The notes beneath the pieces are model-generated. The model saw nothing but the letters and a program-made list of their open reading frames with translations. It made no database searches and had not been told where the DNA came from. From Heliopora coerulea (Eukaryota; Cnidaria; Anthozoa; Scleralcyonacea; Helioporidae): a DNA stretch of 64,000 bases. The translations under genes were made by a program, and so were the position numbers. This document shows, in pieces, positions 22,801 through 36,196 of this stretch (position 1 is its first letter; each line of letters begins with the position of its first letter). Location: NCBI GenBank assembly GCA_030142905.1, contig JASJOG010000078.1:1302001-1366000 (forward strand), given 5' to 3'.

Positions 22801-24768
22801 GGGTCAGAGAAGAGAATAAAAGCATTAGTTGATTGATTCGAGAAGTACTTGGGAAAATATGGCAATGTTTAAAAATTGGACAATTAAGCCTTATATACGC
22901 ATAAAAGCCAGAATATGGTAAGATTTAGTTAAACACCAAATAGTTGTAGGAAACTTTCCAAATACTTCTAAATTGTTCTCCTCCACCCAAACATCATGAA
23001 ACAAATCGATTTTCGTCGATTTGACGATTTGCTGTAAAAATTTCTCCAACTCGTCAAAAACGCTTTATCTCGTCGGGATAAGACGATTACTAAAACGAAC
23101 TGTGAAACAGTTGTGGCTTAAGTTTGTTGCATTCGTCGAATATTTGCAAAAACTCGTCAATCGGTTTAAAATGATCTTTTCGGGTCAGAGAAGAGAATAA
23201 AAGCATTAGTTGATTGATTCGAGAAGTACTTGCTAAAATATGGCAATGTTTAAAAATTGGACAATTAAGCCTTATATACGCATAAAAGCCAGAATATGGT
23301 AAGATTTAGTTAAACACCAAATAGTTGTAGGAAACTTTCCAAATACTTCTAAATTGTTCTCCTCCACCCAAACATCATGAAACAAATCGATTTTCGTCGA
23401 TTTGACGATTTGCTGTAAAAATTTCTCCAACTCGTCAAAAACGCTTTATCTCGTCGGGATAAGACGATTACTAAAACGAACTGTGAAACAGTTGTGGCTT
23501 AAGTTTGTTGCATTGGTCGAATATTTCCCAAAACTCGTCAATCGGTTTAAAATGATCTTTTCGGGTCAGAGAAGAGAATAAAAGCATTAGTTGATTGATT
23601 CGAGAAGTACTTGCGAAAATATGGCAATATTTAAAAATTGGACAATTAAGCCTTATATACGCATAAAAGCCAGAATATGGTAAGATTTAGTTAAACACCA
23701 AATAGTTGTAGGAAACTTTCCAAATACTTCTAAATTGTTCTCCTCCACCCAAACATCATGAAACAAATCGATTTTCGTCGATTTGACGATTTGCTGTAAA
23801 AATTTCTCCAACTCGTCAAAAACGCTTTATCTCGTCGGGATAAGACGATTACTAAAACGAACTGTGAAACAGTTGTGGCTTAAGTTTGTTGCATTCGTCG
23901 AATATTTGCAAAAACTCGTCAATCGGTTTAAAATGATCTTTTCGGGTCAGAGAAGAGAATAAAAGCATTAGTTGATTGATTCGAGAAGTACTTGCTAAAA
24001 TATGGCAATGTTTAAAAATTGGACAATTAAGCCTTATATACGCATAAAAGCCAGAATATGGTAAGATTTAGTTAAACACCAAATAGTTGTAGGAAACTTT
24101 CTAAATACTTCTAAATTGTTCTCCTCCACCCAAACATCATGAAACAAATCGATTTTCGTCGATTTGACGATTTGCTGTAAAAATTTCTCCAACTCGTCAA
24201 AAACGCTTTATCTCGTCGGGATAAGACGATTACTAAAACGAACTCTGAAACAGTTGTGGCTTAAGTTTGTTGCATTCGTCGAATATTTGCAAAAACTCGT
24301 CAATCGGTTTAAAATGATCTTTTCGGGTCAGAGAAGAGAATAAAAGCATTAGTTGATTGATTCGAGAAGTACTTGCTAAAATATGGCAATGTTTAAAAAT
24401 TGGACAATTAAGCCTTATATACGCATAAAAGCCAGAATATGGTAAGATTTAGTTAAACACCAAATAGTTGTAGGAAACTTTCCAAATACTTCTAAATTGT
24501 TCTCCTCCACCCAAACATCATGAAACAAATCGATTTTCGTCGATTTGACGATTTGCTGTAAAAATTTCTCCAACTCGTCAAAAACGCTTTATCTCGTCGG
24601 GATAAGACGATTACTAAAACGAACTGTGAAACAGTTGTGGCTTAAGTTTGTTGCATTGGTCGAATATTTCCCAAAACTCGTCAATCGGTTTAAAATGATC
24701 TTTTCGGGTCAGAGAAGAGAATAAAAGCATTAGTTGATTGATTCGAGAAGTACTTGCGAAAATATGGC
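19817..24768. repeat. Homogeneous standard monomers (m53-m65)
   Basis: Thirteen closely similar monomers and no gene. m54-m55 carry the atttcta/ttctcggg then tgataag/gcaagtgtcg pair. m56-m59 (20960-22483) repeat the order gttgagg, ctttct, cgtaaatatgg, aactctg/cattcgtcg of the 5-mer at 15-18 kb, offset 4191 bp (11 monomers) from m45-m48. m60 (22484-22863) lacks one base in ggaaatttcc. m61-m62 and m64-m65 share cattcgtcg/tgctaaa followed by atatttccc/caatattt, a local trimer spacing. Confidence 0.8.
22864..23244. repeat. Representative near-consensus monomer (m61)
   Basis: This 381-bp copy is close to the consensus; the differences I see are cattcgtcg for cattggtcg and tgctaaa for tgcgaaa. Landmarks in monomer coordinates: tatata at 29-34; the palindrome aaatcgattt at 140-149 with further cgattt copies at 154 and 162; the 10-bp direct repeat aactcgtcaa at 185 and 288; the inverted repeat aactgt/acagtt at 235-249; aataaa at 333-338. 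Short A runs of five lie at 8, 173, 193 and 285. The length is an exact multiple of three (127 codons), so frames stay in register across neighbouring monomers, but every frame is interrupted by stops in the consensus. Confidence 0.9.
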
Positions 24769-27434
24769 AATATTTAAAAATTGGACAATTAAGCCTTATA
24801 TACGCATAAAAGCCAGAATATGGTAAGATTTAGTTAAACACCAAATAGTTGTAGGAAACTTTCCAAATACTTCTAAATTGTTCTCCTCCACCCAAACATC
24901 ATGAAACAAATCGATTTTCGTCGATTTGACGATTTGCTGTAAAAATTTCTCCAACTCGTCAAAAACGCTTTATCTCGTCGGGATAAGACGATTTCTAAAA
25001 CGAACTGTGAAACAGTTGTGGCTTAAGTTTGTTGCATTGGTCGAATATTTGCAAAAACTCGTCAATCGATTTAAAATGATCTTCTCGGGTCAGAGAAGAG
25101 AATAAAAGCATTAGTTGATTGATTCGAGAAGTACTTGCGAAAATATGGCAATGTTTAAAAATTGGACAATTAAGCCTTATATACGCATAAAAGCCAGAAT
25201 ATGATAAGATTTAGTTAAACACCAAATAGTTGTAGGAAACTTTCCAAATACTTCTAAATTGTTCTCCTCCACCCAAACATCATGAAACAAATCGATTTTC
25301 GTCGATTTGACGATTTGCTGTAAAATTTTCTCCAACTCGTCAAAAACGCTTTATCTCGTCGAAATAAGACGATTACTAAAACGAACTGTGAAACAGTTGT
25401 GGCTTAAGTTTGTTGCAAGTGTCGAATGTTTCCCAAAACTCGTCAATCGGTTTAAAATGATCTTTTCGGGTCAGGGAAGAGAATAAAAGCATTAGTTGAT
25501 CGATTCGAGAAGTACTTGCGAAAATATGGCAATGTTTAAAAATTGGACAATTAAGCCTTATATACGCATAAAAGCCAGAATATGGTAAGATTTAGTTAAA
25601 CACCAAATAGTTGTAGGAAACTTTCCAAATACTTCTAAATTGTTCTCCTCCACCCAAACATCATGAAACAAATCGATTTTCGTCGATTTGACGATTTGCT
25701 GTACAAATTTCTCCAACTCGTCAAAAACGCTTTATCTCGTCGGGATAAGACGATTACTAAAACGAACTGTGAAACAGTTGTGGCTTAAGTTTGTTGCATT
25801 GGTCGAATATTTGCAAAAACTCGTCAATCGGTTTAAAATGATCTTTTCGGGTCAGAGAAGAGAATAAAAGCATTAGTTGATTGATTCGAGAAGTACTTGC
25901 GAAAATATGGAAATGTTTAAAAATTGGACAATTAAGCCTTATATACGCATAAAAGCCAGAATATGGTAAGATTTAGTTAAACACCAAATAGTTGTAGGAA
26001 TCTTTCCAAATACTTCTAAATTGTTCTCCTCCACCCAAACATCATGAAACAAATCGATTTTCGTCGATTTGACGATTTGCTGTAAAAATTTCTCCAACTC
26101 GTCAAAAACGCTTTATCTCGTCGGGATAAGACGATTACTAAAACGAACTGTGAAACAGTTGTGGCTTAAGTTTGTTGCATTGGTCGAATATTTGCACAAA
26201 CTCGTCAATCGGTTTAAAATGATCTTTTCGGGTCAGAGAAGAGAATAAAAGCATTAGTTGATTGATTCGAGAAGTACTTGCGTAAATATGGCAATGTTTA
26301 AAAATTGGACAATTAAGCCTTATATACGCATAAAAGCCAGAATATGGTAAGATTTAGTTAAACACCAAATAGTTGTAGGAAATTTCCAAATACTTCTAAA
26401 TTGTTCTCCTCCACCCAAACATCATGAAACAAATCGATTTTCGTCGATTTGACGATTTGCTGTAAAAATTTCTCCAACTCGTCAAAAACGCTTTATCTCG
26501 TCGGGATAAGACGATTACTAAAACGAACTGTGAAACAGTTGTGGCTTAAGTTTGTTGCATTCGTCGAATATTTGCAAAAACTCGTCAATCGGTTTAAAAT
26601 GATCTTTTCGGGTCAGAGAAGAGAATAAAAGCATTAGTTGATTGATTCGAGAAGTACTTGCTAAAATATGGCAATGTTTAAAAATTGGACAATTAAGCCT
26701 TATATACGCATAAAAGCCAGAATATGGTAAGATTTAGTTAAACACCAAATAGTTGTAGGAAACTTTCCAAATACTTCTAAATTGTTCTCCTCCACCCAAA
26801 CATCATGAAACAAATCGATTTTCGTCGATTTGACGATTTGCTGTACAAATTTCTCCAACTCGTCAAAAACGCTTTATCTCGTCGGGATAAGACGATTACT
26901 AAAACGAACTGTGAAACAGTTGTGGCTTAAGTTTGTTGCATTCGTCGAATATTTGCAAAAACTCGTCAATCGGTTTAAAATGATCTTTTCGGGTCAGAGA
27001 AGAGAATAAAAGCATTAGTTGATTGATTCGAGAAGTACTTGCTAAAATATGGCAATGTTTAAAAATTGGACAATTAAGCCTTATATACGCATAAAAGCCA
27101 GAATATGGTAAGATTTAGTTAAACACCAAATAGTTGTAGGAAACTTTCCAAATACTTCTAAATTGTTCTCCTCCACCCAAACATCATGAAACAAATCGAT
27201 TTTCGTCGATTTGACGATTTGCTGTAAAAATTTCTCCAACTCGTCAAAAACGCTTTATCTCGTCGGGATAAGACGATTACTAAAACGAACTGTGAAACAG
27301 TTGTGGCTTAAGTTTGTTGCATTGGTCGAATATTTCCCAAAACTCGTCAATCGGTTTAAAATGATCTTTTCGGGTCAGAGAAGAGAATAAAAGCATTAGT
27401 TGATTGATTCGAGAAGTACTTGCGAAAATATGGC
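24769..27434. repeat. 7-monomer HOR, full copy (m66-m72)
   Basis: Ordered markers: atttcta with aatcgattt and ttctcggg (m66); tgataag, gtaaaatttt, gcaagtgtcg, cagggaag (m67); gtacaa (m68); ggaatcttt (m69); ggaaatttcc with cattcgtcg (m70); gtacaa with cattcgtcg (m71); atatttccc then caatattt (m72). The unit is 2666 bp because m70 lacks one base. It is followed at once by a second copy, and I see only scattered single-base differences between them, so the duplication looks recent. Confidence 0.9.
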
Positions 27435-29180
27435 AATATTTAAAAATTGGACAATTAAGCCTTATATACGCATAAAAGCCAGAATATGGTAAGATTTAGT
27501 TAAACACCAAATAGTTGTAGGAAACTTTCCAAATACTTCTAAATTGTTCTCCTCCACCCAAACATCATGAAACAAATCGATTTTCGTCGATTTGACGATT
27601 TGCTGTAAAAATTTCTCCAACTCGTCAAAAACGCTTTATCTCGTCGGGATAAGACGATTTCTAAAACGAACTGTGAAACAGTTGTGGCTTAAGTTTGTTG
27701 CATTGGTCGAATATTTGCAAAAACTCGTCAATCGATTTAAAATGATCTTCTCGGGTCAGAGAAGAGAATAAAAGCATTAGTTGATTGATTCGAGAAGTAC
27801 TTGCGAAAATATGGCAATGTTTAAAAATTGGACAATTAAGCCTTATATACGCATAAAAGCCAGAATATGATAAGATTTAGTTAAACACCAAATAGTTGTA
27901 GGAAACTTTCCAAATACTTCTAAATTGTTCTCCTCCACCCAAACATCATGAAACAAATCGATTTTCGTCGATTTGACGATTTGCTGTAAAATTTTCTCCA
28001 ACTCGTCAAAAACGCTTTATCTCGTCGAAATAAGACGATTACTAAAACGAACTGTGAAACAGTTGTGGCTTAAGTTTGTTGCAAGTGTCGAATGTTTCCC
28101 AAAACTCGTCAATCGGTTTAAAATGATCTTTTCGGGTCAGGGAAGAGAATAAAAGCATTAGTTGATCGATTCGAGAAGTACTTGCGAAAATATGGCAATG
28201 TTTAAAAATTGGACAATTAAGCCTTATATACGCATAAAAGCCAGAATATGGTAAGATTTAGTTAAACACCAAATAGTTGTAGGAAACTTTCCAAATACTT
28301 CTAAATTGTTCTCCTCCACCCAAACATCATGAAACAAATCGATTTTCGTCGATTTGACGATTTGCTGTACAAATTTCTCCAACTCGTCAAAAACGCTTTA
28401 TCTCGTCGGGATAAGACGATTACTAAAACGAACTGTGAAACAGTTGTGGCTTAAGTTTGTTGCATTGGTCGAATATTTGCAAAAACTCGTCAATCGGTTT
28501 AAAATGATCTTTTCGGGTCAGAGAAGAGAATAAAAGCATTAGTTGATTGATTCGAGAAGTACTTGCGAAAATATGGAAATGTTTAAAAATTGGACAATTA
28601 AGCCTTATATACGCATAAAAGCCAGAATATGGTAAGATTTAGTTAAACACCAAATAGTTGTAGGAATCTTTCCAAATACTTCTAAATTGTTCTCCTCCAC
28701 CCAAACATCATGAAACAAATCGATTTTCGTCGATTTGACGATTTGCTGTAAAAATTTCTCCAACTCGTCAAAAACGCTTTATCTCGTCGGGATAAGACGA
28801 TTACTAAAACGAACTGTGAAACAGTTGTGGCTTAAGTTTGTTGCATTGGTCGAATATTTGCAAAAACTCGTCAATCGGTTTAAAATGATCTTTTCGGGTC
28901 AGAGAAGAGAATAAAAGCATTAGTTGATTGATTCGAGAAGTACTTGCGTAAATATGGCAATGTTTAAAAATTGGACAATTAAGCCTTATATACGCATAAA
29001 AGCCAGAATATGGTAAGATTTAGTTAAACACCAAATAGTTGTAGGAAATTTCCAAATACTTCTAAATTGTTCTCCTCCACCCAAACATCATGAAACAAAT
29101 CGATTTTCGTCGATTTGACGATTTGCTGTAAAAATTTCTCCAACTCGTCAAAAACGCTTTATCTCGTCGGGATAAGACGA
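27435..29180. repeat. HOR second copy, cut short at a hybrid monomer (m73 to mid m77)
   Basis: m73-m76 match m66-m69 in order, and m77 starts like m70 (ggaaatttcc at 29044). By 29183, m77 has switched to the atttcta/ttctcggg type of m66 and m73. The copy therefore ends after about 4.5 monomers and the next begins inside the same monomer, which shortens the 7-mer to a 4-mer (1523 bp). Confidence 0.9.
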
Positions 29181-30861
29181 TTTCTAAAACGAACTGTGAA
29201 ACAGTTGTGGCTTAAGTTTGTTGCATTGGTCGAATATTTGCAAAAACTCGTCAATCGATTTAAAATGATCTTCTCGGGTCAGAGAAGAGAATAAAAGCAT
29301 TAGTTGATTGATTCGAGAAGTACTTGCGAAAATATGGCAATGTTTAAAAATTGGACAATTAAGCCTTATATACGCATAAAAGCCAGAATATGATAAGATT
29401 TAGTTAAACACCAAATAGTTGTAGGAAACTTTCCAAATACTTCTAAATTGTTCTCCTCCACCCAAACATCATGAAACAAATCGATTTTCGTCGATTTGAC
29501 GATTTGCTGTAAAATTTTCTCCAACTCGTCAAAAACGCTTTATCTCGTCGAAATAAGACGATTACTAAAACGAACTGTGAAACAGTTGTGGCTTAAGTTT
29601 GTTGCAAGTGTCGAATGTTTCCCAAAACTCGTCAATCGGTTTAAAATGATCTTTTCGGGTCAGGGAAGAGAATAAAAGCATTAGTTGATCGATTCGAGAA
29701 GTACTTGCGAAAATATGGCAATGTTTAAAAATTGGACAATTAAGCCTTATATACGCATAAAAGCCAGAATATGGTAAGATTTAGTTAAACACCAAATAGT
29801 TGTAGGAAACTTTCCAAATACTTCTAAATTGTTCTCCTCCACCCAAACATCATGAAACAAATCGATTTTCGTCGATTTGACGATTTGCTGTACAAATTTC
29901 TCCAACTCGTCAAAATCGCTTTATCTCGTCGGGATAAGACGATTACTAAAACGAACTGTGAAACAGTTGTGGCTTAAGTTTGTTGCATTGGTCGAATATT
30001 TGCAAAAACTCGTCAATCGGTTTAAAATGATCTTTTCGGGTCAGAGAAGAGAATAAAAGCATTAGTTGATTGATTCGAGAAGTACTTGCGAAAATATGGA
30101 AATGTTTAAAAATTGGACAATTAAGCCTTATATACGCATAAAAGCCAGAATATGGTAAGATTTAGTTAAACACCAAATAGTTGTAGGAATCTTTCCAAAT
30201 ACTTCTAAATTGTTCTCCTCCACCCAAACATCATGAAACAAATCGATTTTCGTCGATTTGACGATTTGCTGTAAAAATTTCTCCAACTCGTCAAAAACGC
30301 TTTATCTCGTCGGGATAAGACGATTACTAAAACGAACTGTGAAACAGTTGTGGCTTAAGTTTGTTGCATTGGTCGAATATTTGCAAAAACTCGTCAATCG
30401 GTTTAAAATGATCTTTTCGGGTCAGAGAAGAGAATAAAAGCATTAGTTGATTGATTCGAGAAGTACTTGCGTAAATATGGCAATGTTTAAAAATTGGACA
30501 ATTAAGCCTTATATACGCATAAAAGCCAGAATATGGTAAGATTTAGTTAAACACCAAATAGTTGTAGGAAATTTCCAAATACTTCTAAATTGTTCTCCTC
30601 CACCCAAACATCATGAAACAAATCGATTTTCGTCGATTTGACGATTTGCTGTAAAAATTTCTCCAACTCGTCAAAAACGCTTTATCTCGTCGGGATAAGA
30701 CGATTACTAAAACGAACTGTGAAACAGTTGTGGCTTAAGTTTGTTGCATTCGTCGAATATTTGCAAAAACTCGTCAATCGGTTTAAAATGATCTTTTCGG
30801 GTCAGAGAAGAGAATAAAAGCATTAGTTGATTGATTCGAGAAGTACTTGCTAAAATATGGC
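29181..30861. repeat. HOR third copy, 4-mer derivative (mid m77 to m81)
   Basis: From the second half of m77 the order atttcta/ttctcggg, tgataag/gcaagtgtcg (m78), gtacaa (m79), ggaatcttt (m80), ggaaatttcc/cattcgtcg (m81) repeats for a third time. The gttgcaagtg marker falls at 25412, 28078 and 29601, giving spacings of 2666 and 1523 bp. A private caaaatcgc in m79 is one of few differences. Confidence 0.88.
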
Positions 30862-32385
30862 AATGTTTAAAAATTGGACAATTAAGCCTTATATACGCAT
30901 AAAAGCCAGAATATGGTAAGATTTTGTTAAACACCAAATAGTTGTAGGAAACTTTCTAAATACTTCTAAATTGTTCTCCTCCACCCAAACATCATGAAAC
31001 AAATCGATTTTCGTCGATTTGACGATTTGCTGTAAAAATTTCTCCAACTCGTCAAAAACGCTTTATCTCGTCGAAATAAGACGATTACTAAAACGAACTG
31101 TGAAACAGTTGTGGCTTAAGTTTGTTGCATTGGTCGAATGTTTCCCAAAACTCGTCAATCGGTTTAAAATGATCTTTTCGGGTCAGAGAAGAGAATAAAA
31201 GCATTAGTTGATTGATTCGAGAAGTACTTGCGAAAATATGGCAATGTTTAAAAATTGGACAATTAAGCCTTATATACGCATAAAAGCCAGAATATGGTAA
31301 GATTTAGTTAAACACCAAATAGTTGTAGGAAACTTTCCAAATACTTCTAAATTGTTCTCTTCCACCCAAACATCATGAAACAAATCGATTTTCGTCGATT
31401 TGACGATTTGCTGTACAAATTTCTCCAACTCGTCAAAAACGCTTTATCTCGTCGGCATAAGACGATTACTAAAACGTACTTTGAAACCGTTGTGGCTTAA
31501 GTTTGTTGCATTGGTCGAATATTTGCAAAAACTCGTCAATCGGTTCAAAATGATCTTTTCGGGTCAGAGAAGAGAATAAAAGCATTAGTTGATTGATTCG
31601 AGAAGTACTTGCGAAAATATGGCAATGTTTAAAAATTGGACAATTAAGCCTTATATACGCATAAAAGCCAGAATATGGTAAGATTTAGTTAAACACCAAA
31701 TAGTTGTAGGAAACTTTCTAAATACTTCTAAATTGTTCTCCTCCACCCAAACATCATGAAACAAATCGATTTTCGTCGATTTGACGATTTGCTGTAAAAA
31801 TTTCTCCAACTCGTCAAAAACGCATTATCTCGTCGAAATAAGACGATTACTAAAACGAACTGTGAAACAGTTGTGGCTTAAGTTTGTTGCATTGGTCGAA
31901 TATTTGCAAAAACTCGTCAATCGGTTTAAAATGATCTTTTCGGGTCAGAGAAGAGAATAAAAGCATTAGTTGATCGATTCGAGAAGTACTTGCGAAAATA
32001 TGGCAATGTTTAAAAATTAGACAATTAAGCCTTATATACGCATAAAAGCAAGAATATGGTAAGATTTAGTTAAACACCAAATAGTTGTAGGAAACTTTCC
32101 AAATACTTCTAAATTGTTCTCCTCCACCCAAACATCATGAAACAAATCGATTTTCGTCGATTTGACGATTTGCTGTAAAAATTTCTCCAACTCGTCAAAA
32201 ACGCATTATCTCGTCGAAATAAGACGATTACTAAAACGAACTGTGAAACAGTTGTGGCTTAAGTTTGTTGCATTGGTCGAATATTTGCAAAAACTCGTCA
32301 ATCGGTTTAAAATGATCTTTTCGGGTCAGAGAAGAGAATAAAAGCATTAGTTGATTGATTCGAGAAGTACTTGGGAAAATATGGC
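30862..32385. repeat. Four-monomer block, second copy (m82-m85)
   Basis: Second copy of 18293-19816: ctttct/cgaaata, then ctcttcc/cggcata/aacgtacttt, then cgcattatc, then ttagacaatt/gcaaga. m85 begins like m52, but its second half repeats the cgcattatc/cgaaata/atatttgc set of m84, so it looks like a recombinant monomer. Private changes include attttgtt near 30920 and ggttcaaaatg near 31545. Confidence 0.83.
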
Positions 32386-34289
32386 AATGTTTAAAAATTG
32401 GACAATTAAGCCTTATATACGCATAAAAGCCAGAATATGGTAAGATTTAGTTAAACACCAAATAGTTGTAGGAAACTTTCCAAATACTTCTAAATTGTTC
32501 TCCTCCACCCAAACATCATGAAACAAATCGATTTTCGTCGATTTGACGATTTGCTGTAAAAATTTCTCCAACTCGTCAAAAACGCTTTATCTCGTCGGGA
32601 TAAGACGATTACTAAAACGAACTGTGAAACAGTTGTGGCTTAAGTTTGTTGCATTGGTCGAATATTTCCCAAAACTCGTCAATCGGTTTAAAATGATCTT
32701 TTCGGGTCAGAGAAGAGAATAAAAGCATTAGTTGATTGATTCGAGAAGTACTTGCGAAAATATGGCAATATTTAAAAATTGGACAATTAAGCCTTATATA
32801 CGCATAAAAGCCAGAATATGGTAAGATTTAGTTAAACACCAAATAGTTGTAGGAAACTTTCCAAATACTTCTAAATTGTTCTCCTCCACCCAAACATCAT
32901 GAAACAAATCGATTTTCGTCGATTTGACGATTTGCTGTACAAATTTCTCCAACTCGTCAAAAACGCTTTATCTCGTCGGGATAAGACGATTACTAAAACG
33001 AACTGTGAAACAGTTGTGGCTTAAGTTTGTTGCATTGGTCGAATATTTGCAAAAACTCGTCAATCGGTTTAAAATGATCTTTTCGGGTCAGAGAAGAGAA
33101 TAAAAGCATTAGTTGATTGATTCGAGAAGTACTTGGGAAAATATGGCAATGTTTAAAAATTGGACAATTAAGCCTTATATACGCATAAAAGCCAGAATAT
33201 GGTAAGATTTAGTTAAACACCAAATAGTTGTAGGAAACTTTCCAAATACTTCTAAATTGTTCTCCTCCACCCAAATGTCATGAAACAAATCGATTTTCGT
33301 AGATTTGACGATTTGCTGTAAAAATTTCTCCAACTCGTCAAAAACGCTTTATCTCGTCGGGATAAGACGATTTCTAAAACGAACTGTGAAACAGTTGTGG
33401 CTTAAGTTTGTTGCATTGGTCGAATATTTGCAAAAACTCGTCAATCGTTTAAAATGATCTTTTCCGGTCAGAGAAGAGAATAAAAGCATTAGTTGATTGA
33501 TTCGAGAAGTACTTGCAAAAATATGGCAATGTTTAAAAATTGGACAATTAAGCCTTATATACGCATAAAAGCCAGAATATGATAAGATTTAGTTAAACAC
33601 CAAATAGTTGTAGGAAACTTTCTAAATACTTCTAAATTGTTCTCTTCCACCCAAACATCATGAAACAAATCGATTTTCGTCGATTTGACGATTTGCTGTA
33701 CAAATTTCTCCAACTCGTCAAAACCGCTTTATCTCGTCGAAATAAGACGATTACTAAAACGAACTGTGAAACAGTTGTGGCTTAAGTTTGTTGCATTGGT
33801 CGAATGTTTCCCAAAACTCGTCAATCGTTTTAAAATGATCTTTTCGGGTCAGAGAAGAGAATAAAAGCATTAGTTGATCGATTCGAGAAGTACTTGCAAA
33901 AATATGGCAATGTTTAAAAATTGGACAATTAAGCCTTATATACGCATAAAAGCAAAAATATGGTAAGATTTAGTTAAACACCAAATAGTTGTAGGAAACT
34001 TTCCAAATACTTCTAAATTGTTCACCTCCACCCAAACATCATGAAACAAATCGATTTTCGTCGATTTGACGATTTGCTGTACAAATTTCTCCAACTCGTC
34101 AAAAACGCTTTATCTCGTCGGGATAAGACGATTACTAAAACGAACTGTGAAACAGTTGTGGCTTAAGTTTGTTGCATTGGTCGAATATTTGCAAAAACTC
34201 GTCAATCGGTTTAAAATGATCTTTTCGGGTCAGAGAAGAGAATAAAAGCATTAGTTGATTGATTCGAGAAGTACTTGCGAAAATATGGC
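32386..34289. repeat. Standard monomers m86-m90
   Basis: Five monomers without a gene. m88 has lost one base (aatcgtttaaaatg near 33446) and carries ttttccgg. m88-m89 form the atttcta then tgataag/ctcttcc pair later amplified as trimers at 40.8-44.2 kb. m90 has gcaaaaatatgg and ttcacctcc as private changes. Confidence 0.78.
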
Positions 34290-34671
34290 AATGTTTAAAA
34301 ATTGGACAATTAAGCTTTATATACGCATAAAAGCCAGAAGTATGCCTAGAATTGGTTAAACACCAAATAGTTGTAGGAAACTTTCCAAATACTTCTAAAT
34401 TGTTCTCCTCCACCCAAATGTCATGAAACAAATCGATTTTCGTCGATTTGACGATTTGCTGTGAAAATTTCTCCAACTCGTCAAAAACGCTTTATCTCGT
34501 CGAAATAAGACGATTACTAAAACGAACTGTGAAACAGTTGTGGCTTAAGTTAGTTGCTTTGGTCGAATATTTGCAAAAACTCGTCAATCGGTTTAAAATG
34601 ATCTTTTCGGATCAGATAAGAGAATAAAAGCATTAGTTGATTGATTCGAGAAGTACTTGCGAAAATATGGA
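34290..34671. repeat. Divergent 382-bp monomer (m91)
   Basis: Has agtatgcctagaattgg, aaatgtc, gtgaaaa, cgaaata and gttagttg, with ctttggtcg and atatttgc in place of cattggtcg and attttc. With m93 and m96 it forms a cluster in which this subfamily alternates with standard monomers. Confidence 0.87.
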
Positions 34672-35052
34672 AATGTTTAAAAATTGGACAATTAAGCCTT
34701 ATATACGCATAAAAGCCAGAATATGGTAAGATTTAGTTAAACACCAAATAGTTGTAGGAAACTTTCCAATTACTTCTAAATTGTTCTCCTCCACCCAAAC
34801 ATCATGAAACAAATCGATTTTCGTCGATTTGACGATTTGCTGTAAAAATTTCTCCAACTCGTCAAAAACGCTTTATCTCGTCGGGATAAGACGATTACTA
34901 AAACGAACTGTGAAACAGTTGTGGCTTAAGTTTGTTGCATTGGTCGAATATTTGCAAAAACTCGTCAATCGGTTTAAAATGATCTTTTCGGGTCAGAGAA
35001 GAGAATAAAAGCATTAGTTGATTGATTCGAGAAGTACTTGCGAAAATATGGA

Positions 35053-35434
35053 AATGTTTAAAAATTGGACAATTAAGCTTTATATACGCATAAAAGACAG
35101 AAGTATGCCTAGAATTGGTTAAACACCAAATAGATGTAGGAAACTTTCCAAATACTTCTAAATTGTTCTCCTCCACCCAAATGTCATGAAACAAATCGAT
35201 TTTCGTCGATTTGACGATTTGCTGTGAAAATTTCTCCAACTCGTCAAAAACGCTTTATCTCGTCGAAATAAGACGATTACTAAAACGAACTGTGAAACAG
35301 TTGTGGCTTAAGTTAGTTGCATTGGTCGAATATTTTCAAAAACTCGTCAATCGGTTTAAAATGATCCTTTCGGATCAGATAAGAGAATAAAAGCATTAGT
35401 TGATTGATTCGAGAAGTACTTGCGAAAATATGGC
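35053..35434. repeat. Divergent 382-bp monomer (m93)
   Basis: Same subfamily markers as m91 plus attttc, gatcctttcgg and ggatcagataag. Private changes are aaaagacag and aatagatgtagg. It lies 763 bp after m91, a dimer spacing plus the extra base. Confidence 0.87.
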
Positions 35435-36196
35435 AATGTTTAAAAATTGGACAATTAAGCCTTATATACGCATAAAAGCCAGAATATGGTAAGATTTAGT
35501 TAAACACCAAATAGTTGTAGGAAACTTTCCAAATACTTCTAAATTGTTCTCCTCCACCCAAACATCATGAAACAAATCGATTTTCGTCGATTTGACGATT
35601 TGCTGTAAAAATTTCTCCAACTCGTCAAAAACGCTTTATCTCGTCGGGATAAGACGATTACTAAAACGAACTGTGAAACAGTTGTGGCTTAAGTTTGTTG
35701 CATTGGTCGAATATTTGCAAAAACTCGTCAATCGTTTTAAAATGATCTTTTCGGGTCAGAGAAGAGAATAACAGCATTAGTTGATCGATTCGAGAAGTAC
35801 TTGCGAAAATATGGAAATGTTTAAAAATTGGACAATTAAGCCTTATATACGCATAAAAGCCAGAATATGGTAAGATTTAGTTAAACACCAAATAGTAGTA
35901 GGAAACTTTCCAAATACTTCTAAATTGTTCTCCTCCACCCAAACATCATGAAACAAATCGATTTTCGTCGATTTGACGATTTGCTGTACAAATTTCTCCA
36001 ACTCGTCAAAAACGCTTTATCTCGTCGGGATAAGACGATTACTAAAACGAACTGTGAAACAGTTGTGGCTTAAGTTTGTTGCATTGGTCGAATATTTGCA
36101 AAAACTCGTCAATCGGTTTAAAATGATCTTTTCGGGTCAGAGAAGAGAATAAAAGCATTAGTTGATTGATTCGAGAAGTACTTGCGAAAATATGGC

